NCBI GenBank assembly: GCA_002427105.1
Contig: DIPM01000024.1
Coordinates: 1 to 64,000, forward strand
DNA length: 64,000 bases
Direction: 5' to 3'
Source of the DNA: Marinilabiliaceae bacterium UBA5488
GTDB lineage: Bacteria > Bacteroidota > Bacteroidia > Bacteroidales > Marinilabiliaceae
Shown in pieces: positions 1 to 9,500 of the stretch; position 1 is the first letter of the stretch, and each line of letters starts with the position of its first letter. The translations under genes and the position numbers were made by a program. A model generated the notes under the pieces. The model was not told the origin of the DNA, searched no databases, and saw only the letters and a list, made by a program, of their open reading frames with translations.

Positions 1-219
1 GTTCCCTTTGCCTACTCGACCATTGCCATAACGTAAAAGTTCAATTTCTTTTACAGCTTGATCAAATGGTATTGCTTCACTTTTGCGTGCTTTGGCACGG
101 TCATAAGCCTTGATATCCTTTAACTCTTCAAGGTCATTCATTATTTTCTCGTATTCTTTTATTGGTAGGATTACGCTTATTTTGTTACCCGATGTGTCAG
201 TAATATAATGTGTCTTCAT
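1..219 (-). CDS. Phd/YefM- or RelB-like antitoxin (partial, runs off left edge)
   Basis: Read on the minus strand from an ATG at 219, the frame is open for 73 codons to the window edge with no stop. The N-terminus (MKTHYITDTSGNKISVILP) followed by a KEYEKIM segment, an acidic helix, and then AIPFDQAVKEIE resembles the small antitoxins that sit next to RelE/ParE toxins in Bacteroidetes. These dimerise through the N-terminal part and neutralise a toxin with the C-terminal part. The toxin gene, if present, would lie beyond the left edge, so the pairing is inferred. The protein is probably nearly complete, because this family is usually 70-85 residues long. The call rests on resemblance only. Confidence 0.55.
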   Translation of the reverse strand, partial: MKTHYITDTSGNKISVILPIKEYEKIMNDLEELKDIKAYDRAKARKSEAIPFDQAVKEIELLRYGNGRVGKGN

Positions 220-337
220 GCCTTAATAATTTAGTGTGTTTGCCATGGATACATACAAAATTAAGCTAATTGGTATTCTTATTCAAGTATCCTTACGCGG
301 TTAAAAAGCTGGTTTATGACTCCGTTTATAAAAGAAA

Positions 338-553
338 TCATTGGTGTCCGGTAAAAATAAAAGGAAATCACTCTAATGCCTGATATATACCGTCCCTACG
401 GGACTTAACACCAGAGAGGGCCGCTTTTTATTCTACCGGTATCCAGCCCCTAACGGGGCTGTCCCGTAGGGGTAAGATATTGGTAAAAAGCATATTATAA
501 ATAAGACAAAAGTCCCGTATGGGACGAAATTGAATTTTACCGGACAATAATGA
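338..553. repeat. MITE-like element with terminal inverted repeats and internal GTCCC/GGGAC palindromes
   Basis: Positions 345-356 (TGTCCGGTAAAA) and 535-546 (TTTTACCGGACA) are a perfect 12-bp inverted repeat. The match extends to 19 bp with two mismatches at 338-356 and 535-553. Inside lie short palindromes: GTCCC-TAC-GGGAC (392-404), AGCCCC-TAAC-GGGGCT (445-460), TACCGGTA (434-441) and GTCCC-GTAT-GGGAC (512-525). There is no coding capacity. The element fills most of the 394-bp gap between the antitoxin-like gene and ruvX. No clear target-site duplication is visible. Confidence 0.6.
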
Positions 554-613
554 AAAGAAATGATTAATTTTGCGGTTGGCTGATGCCTAAATTAGCTGAT
601 TAAGAATAGCACT

Positions 614-1039
614 TTGGGACGAATTATGGCTTTTGATGTGGGTCAAAAAAGGGTAGGAATAGCAGTTAGCGATCCTTCTCAAATTATCGCCAATGGCCTG
701 ACGACCCTTATGGTTCATGAAGTTTTGCCCTTTGTGCAGAAATATATTAGCAGCGAGGGGCTTGATATTTTTGTCGTAGGGTATGCCCGGCAGGCCAATG
801 GCTCAGATTCAGAGTCTATGGTTTATATCCGTCCTTTTGTGAAGAGTCTGCAGAACAAGTTTCCACATATTCCTGTTGAATGGGTGGATGAGCGTTATAC
901 CAGCCGGATGGCATTTCAGACCATGATAGATGGCGGCCTTAAAAAGCAGGCTCGCAGAGATAAGGCGCTTATCGACAAGATCAGCGCCACGATAATACTC
1001 CAGTCCTACCTTGAATCTAAGGGGATGCGAGGGTTATAG
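614..1039 (+). CDS. ruvX: Putative pre-16S rRNA nuclease / Holliday junction resolvase RuvX (YqgF)
   Basis: A 141-residue cytoplasmic protein with the RNase H-like YqgF fold. The N-terminal strand MGRIMAFDVGQKRVGIAVSD carries the first acidic residue (Asp8). VDERYTSRMA near residue 91 and the Asp near 121 supply the other conserved acidic positions. YqgF proteins mature the 5' end of 16S rRNA or act on Holliday junctions. The TTG at 614 is preferred over the ATG at 626 because the MGRI start matches the family consensus. No ribosome-binding site is evident. def follows 36 bp downstream on the same strand, so the two are probably co-transcribed. The usual Gly-Leu-Pro stretch after the central strand is altered (GYARQ). 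Confidence 0.9.
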   Translation: MGRIMAFDVGQKRVGIAVSDPSQIIANGLTTLMVHEVLPFVQKYISSEGLDIFVVGYARQANGSDSESMVYIRPFVKSLQNKFPHIPVEWVDERYTSRMAFQTMIDGGLKKQARRDKALIDKISATIILQSYLESKGMRGL

Positions 1040-1075
1040 TTTAATTCTTGAATGATGTAAAAGTAGTAATTAGAT

Positions 1076-1630
1076 ATGATTTTACCTGTTTATGTTTATG
1101 GAAATCCGGTCTTAAGGAAGGAAGCTGAAGAGATTGGTCCGGATTATGAAAATTTTGCCCAACTCCTGGAGGATATGTGGGAGACTATGTATAAGTCAGA
1201 TGGTGTAGGTCTGGCAGCTCCTCAGGTAGGCCTGGCTATCAGACTTTTCGTGATTGACGGTAATGCTTTATCGGAAGATTTTCCTGAGTTGAAGGATTTA
1301 AAACGATGCTTTATTAATGCAAAGATTATTGAAAGGAGTGAATATAAGGTGTCTGAAAGCGAAGGTTGTCTAAGTCTCCCGGGTATTCGTGAGGACGTTT
1401 CGCGTCCTGACAGGATACGGATTCAGTATCAGGATGAAAATTTCCTTTCACATGATGAGGTCCTTACCGGCTATGTCGCACGTATTGTTCAGCATGAGTA
1501 TGATCATATAGAAGGGAAATTGTTCATTGACTATCTCTCGCCACTTAGAAAAAGGTTGATAAAAGGTAAGTTGAATGCAATCACAGTGGGGAAGGTAAAT
1601 GTGGATTATAAAATCAAATTGCCGAAATAA
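1076..1630 (+). CDS. def: Peptide deformylase
   Basis: A 184-residue metalloenzyme that removes the formyl group from the initiator methionine of nascent proteins. All three family motifs are intact: GVGLAAPQVG (residues 43-52), EGCLSLP with the metal-binding Cys near residue 97, and QHEYDH near residue 140 with the two metal-binding His residues and the catalytic Glu. Length is normal for a bacterial enzyme. It follows ruvX closely. An array of 7-bp repeats begins two bases after the stop codon. Confidence 0.97.
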   Translation: MILPVYVYGNPVLRKEAEEIGPDYENFAQLLEDMWETMYKSDGVGLAAPQVGLAIRLFVIDGNALSEDFPELKDLKRCFINAKIIERSEYKVSESEGCLSLPGIREDVSRPDRIRIQYQDENFLSHDEVLTGYVARIVQHEYDHIEGKLFIDYLSPLRKRLIKGKLNAITVGKVNVDYKIKLPK

Positions 1631-1631
1631 G

Positions 1632-1694
1632 TTATGGGTTATGAGTTATGAGTTATGAGTTATGAGTTATGGGTTGTGAGTTATAAGTTGTAAG
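1632..1694 (+). repeat. Tandem heptanucleotide repeat (TTATGAG)n
   Basis: Nine consecutive 7-bp units start one base after the base following the def stop. The consensus is TTATGAG, and the first, sixth and last three units are degenerate (TTATGGG, TTGTGAG, TTATAAG, TTGTAAG). The array contains frequent ATG and TGA triplets but lies outside any credible gene. It looks like a replication-slippage repeat in the def to lipoprotein gap. Confidence 0.85.
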
Positions 1695-1754
1695 TTGTCA
1701 AATTGGGAGAATAGTTGTAACATCTAATATTGCTTAACGTACAAGAATAGTCAC

Positions 1755-1785
1755 TTGCTTATTTTTACAGGGTATTCTATATTTA
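1755..1785 (+). promoter_or_regulatory. Possible Bacteroidetes-type promoter for the lipoprotein gene
   Basis: TTG at 1755-1757 is followed after 20 nt by TATATTTA at 1778-1785. This approximates the phylum pattern TTTG, 19-20 nt, TAnnTTTG, and lies 40 bp before the ATG at 1825. The last base of the -7 element is not the consensus G, so this is a tentative call. Confidence 0.35.
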
Positions 1786-1824
1786 ATTAATTATATTTCC
1801 TTGTGTAACTCAAATCTATTGACT

Positions 1825-3042
1825 ATGAAAATCAGGAATTTGTTTTTAGTCTTTTTGCTTACTGCTGCAGTTGTCTCTTGTAAGAAAGATGATGACGATG
1901 ATAAGTTTAGCCAACTGACTCCTACAGAGCATAAATCCAATATGGAGGATGATGCAGTAGAGGTTTTTGCCAAAATGGATGCTGTTAAAGACCTTAGCGC
2001 CATTGATATTGTTATCGAGCTTGTTAATCGTCTTGACAGCTATGAAGGTCCCGCTTATTACAGCTCCTCTTTGAAGTCGGTCGCTTCCCTTAAAGACGGG
2101 AAATCATCGGTAGTTAAGCTTGTTTACGCCGAAGAAGAGGAGTTTAGTTCTTTTAAAAATACTTTTACCGAAGAATCGGGAATCTATACCTTTAATACGG
2201 AGACTAATAGCTGGGAAAAAACTGAAGAGAGTACAACTGAATTAACTTTTAAGTTTAAATCGGATGCAGGAGAGGATGTAGTTGCATCGCTTACTAACTT
2301 CAAAACTACAACGGTCAATAATCCTGATATTTATAACAATCAAGAAGATATGCTTTCTTCTGCCAAAATGACTTTGGCTGCAGATGGTGAAGTATTGATA
2401 AACTTTGATTTTAGCGCTTCCTACGATGCCAAGGGTCTTCCAACTTCAATTAAAGAAACACTAATAATTGAAGATTATAAGCTGAGTGCTGAATTTGTGT
2501 ATAACAGTTCAGTGATTTCTGTTGAACAGTCCTGGAAGTATAAGGATGAGAATATTTTCTCTTATTTCTTTGAAAATAAAGGTCAATTTACTTATGACAA
2601 TTTGGATGGGGGCGAGATAGACCCTACTCAAGGCGGCTTCTTACAATCAAATGTTGCCAGGATAACTATAGGCAACTATAAATTTGAAGGTACTGCCAAC
2701 TGGAAGGCCTTTAATGACAAGATGAAGGGTGTAAGCGAAGACAATATTGCGAGTGAGAAAGAATTTTACGAGTTTATGGCTAAGGCTTTAAACGAGTCTG
2801 TTAATCTGAAACTTCGCTATAACAATAATAATGAAATCATTGCAGCCAGTGAGTTCTATGCTTTTGAGGATGATGCCGATTATTATTATGAAGAGGATGG
2901 TTATTGGAATGTTAACATGAGAATGAAGTTTGCTGATGATAGTTCTATGGATGAGTCGTATTTCGACAACAGCTTTAGCGAGTTGATTCAGGATGTAAAT
3001 GATTTCTTTGCTTATTTTGAAGAAAAACTTCAGCAAGAGTAG
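1825..3042 (+). CDS. Surface lipoprotein of unknown function
   Basis: The start is taken at the ATG at 1825, which gives a clean lipoprotein signal peptide (MKIRNLFLVFLLTAAVVSC, Cys19). A TTG at 1801 would add eight residues before it. The mature protein begins C-KK-DDDDD. An acidic run directly after the lipidated Cys is typical of Bacteroidetes lipoproteins exported to the cell surface. The remaining 386 residues are acidic and rich in Asp, Glu, Ser, Tyr and Phe, with alternating patterns suggestive of beta strands. No known domain was recognised. A strong terminator follows, so it appears to be a single-gene unit. Function is unknown. Confidence 0.85.
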   Translation: MKIRNLFLVFLLTAAVVSCKKDDDDDKFSQLTPTEHKSNMEDDAVEVFAKMDAVKDLSAIDIVIELVNRLDSYEGPAYYSSSLKSVASLKDGKSSVVKLVYAEEEEFSSFKNTFTEESGIYTFNTETNSWEKTEESTTELTFKFKSDAGEDVVASLTNFKTTTVNNPDIYNNQEDMLSSAKMTLAADGEVLINFDFSASYDAKGLPTSIKETLIIEDYKLSAEFVYNSSVISVEQSWKYKDENIFSYFFENKGQFTYDNLDGGEIDPTQGGFLQSNVARITIGNYKFEGTANWKAFNDKMKGVSEDNIASEKEFYEFMAKALNESVNLKLRYNNNNEIIAASEFYAFEDDADYYYEEDGYWNVNMRMKFADDSSMDESYFDNSFSELIQDVNDFFAYFEEKLQQE

Positions 3043-3067
3043 GTTTTTCTTTCGATAAATTAATAGA

Positions 3068-3097
3068 TTGAGGTTGCACAAGCAACCTCAATTTTTT
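3068..3097 (+). terminator. Rho-independent terminator after the lipoprotein gene
   Basis: A perfect 9-bp stem, TTGAGGTTG (3068-3076) and CAACCTCAA (3083-3091), encloses a 6-nt loop and is followed by six T residues (3092-3097). It ends three bases before the ATG of the receptor gene. Confidence 0.9.
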
Positions 3098-3099
3098 AG

Positions 3100-5454
3100 A
3101 TGGTTTTACTGTCCCTGAAATATTTACGGAGCCTTATCCCGGTTCTTATTTTTTTCGTTGCAACGGAAGGAACGCAGCTCTATTCTCAAATGCAATGCCT
3201 TAGGGGACGCATTGTTGATGACCAAAGGGGTCTCGCTTTAGCCGATGTTCATGTTTCATTGTTATCGAAAGCTGCCGGTACCTTGAGCGATTCGCTCGGT
3301 CTATTTGAGTTGTGTGGAATAAAGCAGGGTGATATTATTGAGTTGCATCATATCGCGTATTACGCACAGACTATTGTTGTTAGCGCGGCTCTGCCCGATT
3401 ATCCGGAATTCAGAATGAAGCTTCGTGCAGTTGAGGGCGCTGAGGTAATTGTTCGCGGCCGCTCGGGTCTTTCAGTCTCTGCTCTTCCCGGGCAGACTAC
3501 GATAAGTTCAGCTGATATAGTCAGGATGCCTTCCTTTATGGGAGAGGCTGATGTAATAAAGACAATGCAGACTATGCCTGGCGTCCAGAGCGTTAGCGAG
3601 GGGGTGGGCGAGGTGTTCGTACGCGGCGGTGCTCCCGGTCAAAATATGATTTTAATTGACGGCATGGAGCTGATGAATCCTCTTCATCTAATGGGATTGT
3701 ATTCAGTATTTAACCCACACACGACCCAGAAGGCAGATATTTACAAAGGTCATGCCCCGGCCTCGCTAAGCGAGCGAATATCTTCTGTTATCATGGTCTC
3801 TTCTAATGATCCTCTTAGGGGCGAAACGGGTATCAGCGCTTCATTGGGTACTTTAACTTCAGGCTTAGCCCTTACCGGGAGATCTAAAAATGGCAAATGG
3901 GGGATTACCGGCGGACTAAGGCGTAGCTTTGTGGAGTTATACCGTTTTATGTCCATGCAGCTTATACCTGATGAAGATAACTATTTTGCTCAAAGTAGTT
4001 ACTCGTTTTACGATTTTAATGGCAGGGCTGTATATCAGCCTTTTTCAAACGGCTTACTTTCCTTCAACTGGTATCTTTCGGCCGATCGTTTTTCTCTTGG
4101 TGAAGATGATATTAATGATGAGATGAGTACTCATTTTGGGAACCGGGCGGCTTCGCTCGTGTGGAAGCACAATATCAACAGCTGGTTGAGCTATTCTTTA
4201 TCATCGGCTTATACCGGTTCGTATTCATACTTTGAGGGCGACTTAAGCGATAGCTATTTTGATTTTGACAATGAACACAGGCGTTTTTCGCTTAATGGAG
4301 AAATAAGTATCCAAAAGGCTCGCAATACGGTTACTCTTGGAGTAAAAAGGTTTTCGTACCGGACAGTTCCTCAGGACATGAGCTTTGTAGTGGCAGAAGA
4401 TACAGTTTTGCACTACAATGAGTTTAAGAATACGCAGTTTGATGTCTATCTGGAAGATAACTTAAGACTATCCGACAAGCTTCAGTTGACGGCTGCGGCG
4501 CGTATGCACAATTATAAGACCAAGGGGCCGCTAAGGTTTTCTGCCAAAGAAGGGACATTATTCAGCCCTGAGGAATGGAATAAAAATCGCGATATTTACG
4601 ACTTTTCTGCTTCGCTGGCACTAAAGTGGGAGCCTAAGCCCTCATATCACTTCAAGCTTGCCGCATCACGCCAGGTGCAGACTGTTCATCTTGCTTCGAT
4701 AAGTTCTTTGCCTCTGCCCAATGATATATGGATGATGTCAACGCCCTTTCTGAAGCCACAAACAGGGCGTCAAATTTCAGCAGGATATTATAATAATGGA
4801 GTTCTTTTTTCATACTCGGGAGAATTATTTGCCAAAAGTATGGACAAGCAAGCGATATTCGCAGTTAATACCGGCGATAGTGAAATGGAACTTTTTGAAG
4901 AGCATTTCTTTATTGGCAATGGGCGGATTTACGGGGCTGAATTAAGCGGCAAGAAGCATCATGGGCGATTTACGGGGGAACTAAGCTATACTTTGATGCG
5001 TTCAGAGCGTTCCTTCCCGGCCATTGACGAGGGAAGGTGGTATCCCGATAAGTTCGACAGAACTCATGACTTGTCTTTATCGCTGTTTTATAAGATTAAT
5101 GAACGCTGGGAGGCCTCATCTTATTTTGTGTATGCCAGCGGAGCAAATCTGAATCTTCCTTCCGGACGTATGTGGATAATGGGAACTGTTATGAACGATT
5201 ACAATGGCTTTAATGGATACAGGTTGCCACCTTATCACAGGCTTGATTTTTCGCTAAACTATCATCTAAAATCGGCTATATTTAAGGAGTCGGTCTTAAG
5301 TTTTTCAGTTATGAATGTATATAATCGCGCTAATCCTTACTTTGCATTTTTTAGTGTAAAACAGGGTTCGGGCAACTATAATATTAATATTTCCGCGTAT
5401 CAGGTATCTTTGTTTCCTGTCCTTCCCTCTGTTGGATGGCGCTTTAAATTTTGA
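3100..5454 (+). CDS. TonB-dependent outer membrane receptor with carboxypeptidase-regulatory-like N-terminal domain
   Basis: A 784-residue outer membrane transporter. Residues 1-29 form a signal peptide (hydrophobic LIPVLIFFVATEG). About 31-115 is a carboxypeptidase D regulatory-like beta sandwich. About 118-235 is the plug, with VRGGAPGQNMILIDG and the NPLHLMG region. The rest is a beta barrel ending in an aromatic-rich C-terminus (WRFKF). Such receptors use the TonB/ExbBD system for active uptake. The substrate is unknown: it is shorter than SusC proteins and there is no SusD partner. The DUF4249 lipoprotein gene starts 7 bp after its stop, a pairing common in Bacteroidetes. Confidence 0.92.
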   Translation: MVLLSLKYLRSLIPVLIFFVATEGTQLYSQMQCLRGRIVDDQRGLALADVHVSLLSKAAGTLSDSLGLFELCGIKQGDIIELHHIAYYAQTIVVSAALPDYPEFRMKLRAVEGAEVIVRGRSGLSVSALPGQTTISSADIVRMPSFMGEADVIKTMQTMPGVQSVSEGVGEVFVRGGAPGQNMILIDGMELMNPLHLMGLYSVFNPHTTQKADIYKGHAPASLSERISSVIMVSSNDPLRGETGISASLGTLTSGLALTGRSKNGKWGITGGLRRSFVELYRFMSMQLIPDEDNYFAQSSYSFYDFNGRAVYQPFSNGLLSFNWYLSADRFSLGEDDINDEMSTHFGNRAASLVWKHNINSWLSYSLSSAYTGSYSYFEGDLSDSYFDFDNEHRRFSLNGEISIQKARNTVTLGVKRFSYRTVPQDMSFVVAEDTVLHYNEFKNTQFDVYLEDNLRLSDKLQLTAAARMHNYKTKGPLRFSAKEGTLFSPEEWNKNRDIYDFSASLALKWEPKPSYHFKLAASRQVQTVHLASISSLPLPNDIWMMSTPFLKPQTGRQISAGYYNNGVLFSYSGELFAKSMDKQAIFAVNTGDSEMELFEEHFFIGNGRIYGAELSGKKHHGRFTGELSYTLMRSERSFPAIDEGRWYPDKFDRTHDLSLSLFYKINERWEASSYFVYASGANLNLPSGRMWIMGTVMNDYNGFNGYRLPPYHRLDFSLNYHLKSAIFKESVLSFSVMNVYNRANPYFAFFSVKQGSGNYNINISAYQVSLFPVLPSVGWRFKF

Positions 5455-5461
5455 TAAACTA

Positions 5462-6346
5462 ATGATAGACAATAAAGTCTTTGGCCTTTTGGCGCTTATA
5501 AGCCTGCTGGCATCTTGCGTAAAGGATGTTGAGCTGGAGCAGGGAAGTTATGAGTCTCAAATTGTAATTGACGGTTATATCGAGAGCGGGCGGGGCGCTT
5601 ACATTTATATCACCCGCAGTTCACCTTTTTTGGCGGAGTATGATTCGGCCTCCATACGAGGGAGTTTTGTCAATAATGCAAAAGTCACGCTTAGCTCTTC
5701 GTCGGGAGAAAAGGAAGTTCTGACACTTTTCAGGAACGACAGTTTTTTCCCTCCCTTTATTTACCGAAGTGTTTCGATAAGTGGAGAATTAGGAATGGAG
5801 TATCTAATAGAAGTAGAGCTTGCCGGCAAAAAGCTAAGGGCTGTGACCACGATACCTGAACCTCCTGAGATTTCCGGTTATCGATTTAAGCTTGAAAACG
5901 ACACTACGGGGTTTCCGGAAATTATGATAAGTCAGCGTAGAGACAAGGCTCAATATTTCTTTGCCATGGTTAGGAGTTCTCTTGAGAATGAAAATCTTCA
6001 TCCTACACTTGAGGGTGCAATAAGAGTACAGGCCGGTTCGGATGCTCTATGGTACACCATTCAGCGCGTTCGCGAACGGCGCATGTCGTATGAGGGAGAG
6101 CATGAGCCATATTATAAGCCCGACTTTCCTAGACGTCAATATCACATTGATGATGAGGTGTTAGTGATTCCGGGCGCAATTGACTCCATTTCCTACAGGG
6201 TAATACTTAGTCTGTTTAAAGATTTGTCGGCCAGGGATAATCCCTTTAACTTTAATAACACCGGTATAGAAAGCAATATCGAAGGAGGTTTGGGCAGATG
6301 GACGGGGATAGCAAGAGCCAGACCAATTGTTGTTTCAGGCAAATAG
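5462..6346 (+). CDS. DUF4249 family lipoprotein, partner of the TonB-dependent receptor
   Basis: The start is placed at ATG 5462, which gives a lipoprotein signal (MIDNKVFGLLALISLLASC, Cys19). An upstream ATG at 5432 would lie inside the receptor gene and would spoil the signal peptide. The mature protein has the DUF4249 layout: an early segment IVIDGYIESGRGAYIYITRSS, a PEPP turn near residue 140, and a closing SNIEGGLGRWTG motif. Length (294 residues) is slightly short for the family. Members regularly follow TonB receptors of this type and are thought to work with them at the cell surface; no biochemical role is established. Confidence 0.85.
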   Translation: MIDNKVFGLLALISLLASCVKDVELEQGSYESQIVIDGYIESGRGAYIYITRSSPFLAEYDSASIRGSFVNNAKVTLSSSSGEKEVLTLFRNDSFFPPFIYRSVSISGELGMEYLIEVELAGKKLRAVTTIPEPPEISGYRFKLENDTTGFPEIMISQRRDKAQYFFAMVRSSLENENLHPTLEGAIRVQAGSDALWYTIQRVRERRMSYEGEHEPYYKPDFPRRQYHIDDEVLVIPGAIDSISYRVILSLFKDLSARDNPFNFNNTGIESNIEGGLGRWTGIARARPIVVSGK

Positions 6347-6367
6347 CTTTTCCGCTTCGGCTTAATT

Positions 6368-6562
6368 CTATTTCTCCCAGCCCTCAAACGGGTTGTTTTC
6401 AAATATTTGCTCTCTGAAAGGCGAAGCCTCCGGGATGTTTTTATCGGGTTTGATGCCGGTCGGCCAAGGTGGGGGCTCTTCTTCAGATGCGCATAATAGG
6501 CAAATATCTTTGTCAAGTTTTAGCTCGGTGATTAATGGAATGCAGTACTCCCGCTTTGTCAT
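6368..6562 (-). CDS. Small Bacteroidetes protein of unknown function (64 aa)
   Basis: The sequence begins MTKREYCIPLITELKLDKD and continues ICLLCASEEEPPPW, a Pro-rich acidic middle, and a tail ending NPFEGWEK. Short proteins with a KREY-x2-P-x-I-x-x-L-x-L-D start, a hydrophobic stretch and an acidic/Pro tail are seen in many Bacteroidetes genomes, but I know of no assigned function. It has no signal peptide and no clear membrane segment. It starts 20 bp after the stop of the M1 peptidase gene in the same direction, so it may be the last gene of that transcript. An opposite-strand frame of similar size over the same bases looks like a shadow. Confidence 0.6.
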   Translation of the reverse strand: MTKREYCIPLITELKLDKDICLLCASEEEPPPWPTGIKPDKNIPEASPFREQIFENNPFEGWEK

Positions 6563-6582
6563 GGCAGAGAAATTGTAAGTAA

Positions 6583-9500
6583 TTAAAAGCTTACTTTAAA
6601 AGTACTGCTTCCGGTTTCCCCGCCAAGCTTAAGAAGGAATACCCCTTTCCCGGGGGCACTTATTGTGTTGCGGCCATTATTGAGCAGCTCTCCTTTATCA
6701 AGCATTCTCCCGCTTAGGTTGTACAAGCTGTAGTGTGCTTTGTTAAGCCCCGAAATTAGAACAATAATCTTATCCTCTTCTGTATAGACCATTAGGGGCA
6801 TTTTATTATTGTTGGTCTCATCAAGCTTGATATCATCGGTAGCTGTTGATGAGCTCTGAGAAATAATAAGCTCAAAGCGTCCGTTTTGTTTTCCGGTGTT
6901 CTCGAGCAGAACAGAATAATTGCCGCCTGAGCTTAGCTCAGTTAATTCATAGTTATGGTTATCCAATAACACAACAGTGGTATAGTCGGGCAGTTGAGCG
7001 TCGGAAATGCTAAAAACTGCCTCTCCCTTGCTTAGGTTAGATATTCCTAAAGGAACGCTTATGGATTGTAATAGCGGCAAGTTGTTGATAGCCAAAGACT
7101 CTCCATTTAATAATGAATACACTTCGCAATAGAGGGAGTTGTAGCTAAAATATTTGAAGCTGCCCTTATAGCTTGCCTCATCATATTTGTCTTCAGGAAT
7201 TAAAGCAATAGCAAGCTCATCCCTGTTGTTGTTGAAATCAACAGCAAGCTTTATGTATGGATATTTGGCCGCGCTTGATGATTTAAGATAATTGTGAGTG
7301 TGAGGTCTTAATGCGCTTGGGCTAAAGGTGATAGAGCCGGCTGTTTTTTCAATATTTACCCTTACCCAGATAGCATGTCGGGTTGGAATGATATGCGGGT
7401 CAGCGGGCAAATTTACTGAAGTCCCGCTCGGATTATTATAGACCCCATAAAGCCCCAGATCATTACGGAAAAGCCAGAAGCTATCATCAACATTATCCTT
7501 GTCTGTTAGAAGAGTCCAGTCAATAGCTGCCGTATATGGATTACCTACAAGGTTCCAGCCCTTGCCTTTTGCGCTTCGGATTAAAGGCAGTGTATAAGTA
7601 CCCCTGTTGATATCGCCTGAAAACACCACCGGGGCAGAGTTCTTAAAAACAAAGCCTTTGCCCGGCTCAAACTGTTCATCGTCTGCCATCAATTTAAAGT
7701 TATTCAAGGGGTTATAGTAAGTGTAGGTGTTTCCGGTAATTCCGCTTTTTGTTTTGGTCGCCAAAGGGCCCGAAACGGGTGAAGACATAGCATAGTTATA
7801 GGCGGGATTGCTTATAGGCTGGTAAATCTTAACACTATCGGGCGCGACTACTAAATTTCCTCCGGTAGAGATAAAGGAGGAGTTATAATCGTGAGTGGAT
7901 TTAAGGTGGAACTGTCCGCCAATTGTAAATGTACCTTCCAGATGTTCAACAAGTGCGCCCGGCTCAATGGTAAGGCTCTTGACGCTTACATTGCCGGTTA
8001 TTTTAGGATAGCGGGGAGCTCCTGCCCGGATTATAGCATCCGTTTGCGCATCGGGAACGCCAAAGTCCCAATTAGCAGAGAGGTTCCAATTATCAGACAC
8101 TGTTCCCTTCCATCTCCGGAAAGGTGGCGGGTCAACAGTCAGGTTTGTATTGCGTGTTATAGCTTCGCGGAGAATCCAATCGTTGGGATCAAGGTTGATA
8201 GAAGAGATAGTCTTGCCGGCTTCAAACTCAAAATAGAAGGTCTGGGTCTGTTTGTTATTAAAAACTCTTTCTATTCGGTTTGTTCCGTCGTTGAAATTGA
8301 ATTTTATCTCCATGAACATCTCAAATACATCCGGTATTGAGGGGTCGCTTCCCTGGGTTTGCATTAGGGTAACTCCAGTAAGACCCTCTGCTTGCATATA
8401 GTTATACTGATAATTGGGGAAAGAGATGTCATAAAGCCATTGGTCGAAAAAGGTCTCAAAATCCATGTCGGTTTTGTCTTCAATATATTCTCTGAAAGTT
8501 TCAGAATCAGAGTGACCATATTTAAACTGAGCGTCCTGAGCGTATGACTTTAGAATATCGAAGAAGAGAGGGTCGTTGTTGATATAGCCCCTTAGCATAT
8601 GAAGCAGCCATGCACCTTTGTGGTAGTAAAAATATTGGAATAAGCTTGTGAAGTCTGAATCATCTTCGCGATAAAGAGTTCGGGTGCTTTCAAAGCGGTA
8701 GCTCTTACTTTTTAAGTGAGATAAATATGCTGCTTCATCGTTGTGGCTGCTGTTGCCTGTATAACGGTAGTATAGTGCCTCGGCGTAGGTGGCAAAACCC
8801 TCGTTAAGCCATATATGCTGCCACGTCTCATTGGTGATTGAATTTGCAAACCACATATGCGACAGTTCATGCACCATCGTTTCTTGCCATCCACTTGTTA
8901 AGCCTCCCATTATGGCGTTGGTTTGGGTTTCGATAGCTGCATGCGGATATCCTATCTGCGTCATCCCGTATAGTTCATCTTTGAAGGGGTAGTCGCCAAA
9001 ATAGTGGATAAAGGCATCCAGAGCACTTGGTATAATTGATACCGCGGTGGTCACTTCACTAACAAGGAAGGGAGCTGTGTAGTATTTCAAAGGGAAGGAA
9101 TGTCCATTGTCGATGTTAGTGTATATTTGGGAGATTTCTTGATAGTTTGAGACTGCTACCATCACGTAATAGGGCACGATCGGATAGTTGTGTGCCCATT
9201 TAAAAGTTTTTTTATTCTCTCCAAGAGGCTTTATTTCAAGCAACAAGCCGTTAGATACGGCCATTAGTTGATAACCGTTATACGACTCAGGTATTGTAAT
9301 ATCAACTTTTATGCTGTCAGCCTTATCGCCTGGCCCATCTTTACAGGGATACCAGTAGTGGGCAAGATAAGGGGTACTTAGTGCAGAAATAGCAGGAATT
9401 TCATGTTCATTAAAGCTGTATGAATCAAATCTAAAGCCTTTTTCAGTGCCTGCGGGCTTTTGCGGCATACCGCTGTAGTTAATTGTCACCTCGGTAGTGT

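Noticed and set aside
6393..6578. Plus-strand 61-residue frame over the small minus-strand gene
   Set aside because: The minus-strand product has a recognisable Bacteroidetes small-protein pattern; the plus-strand one does not.
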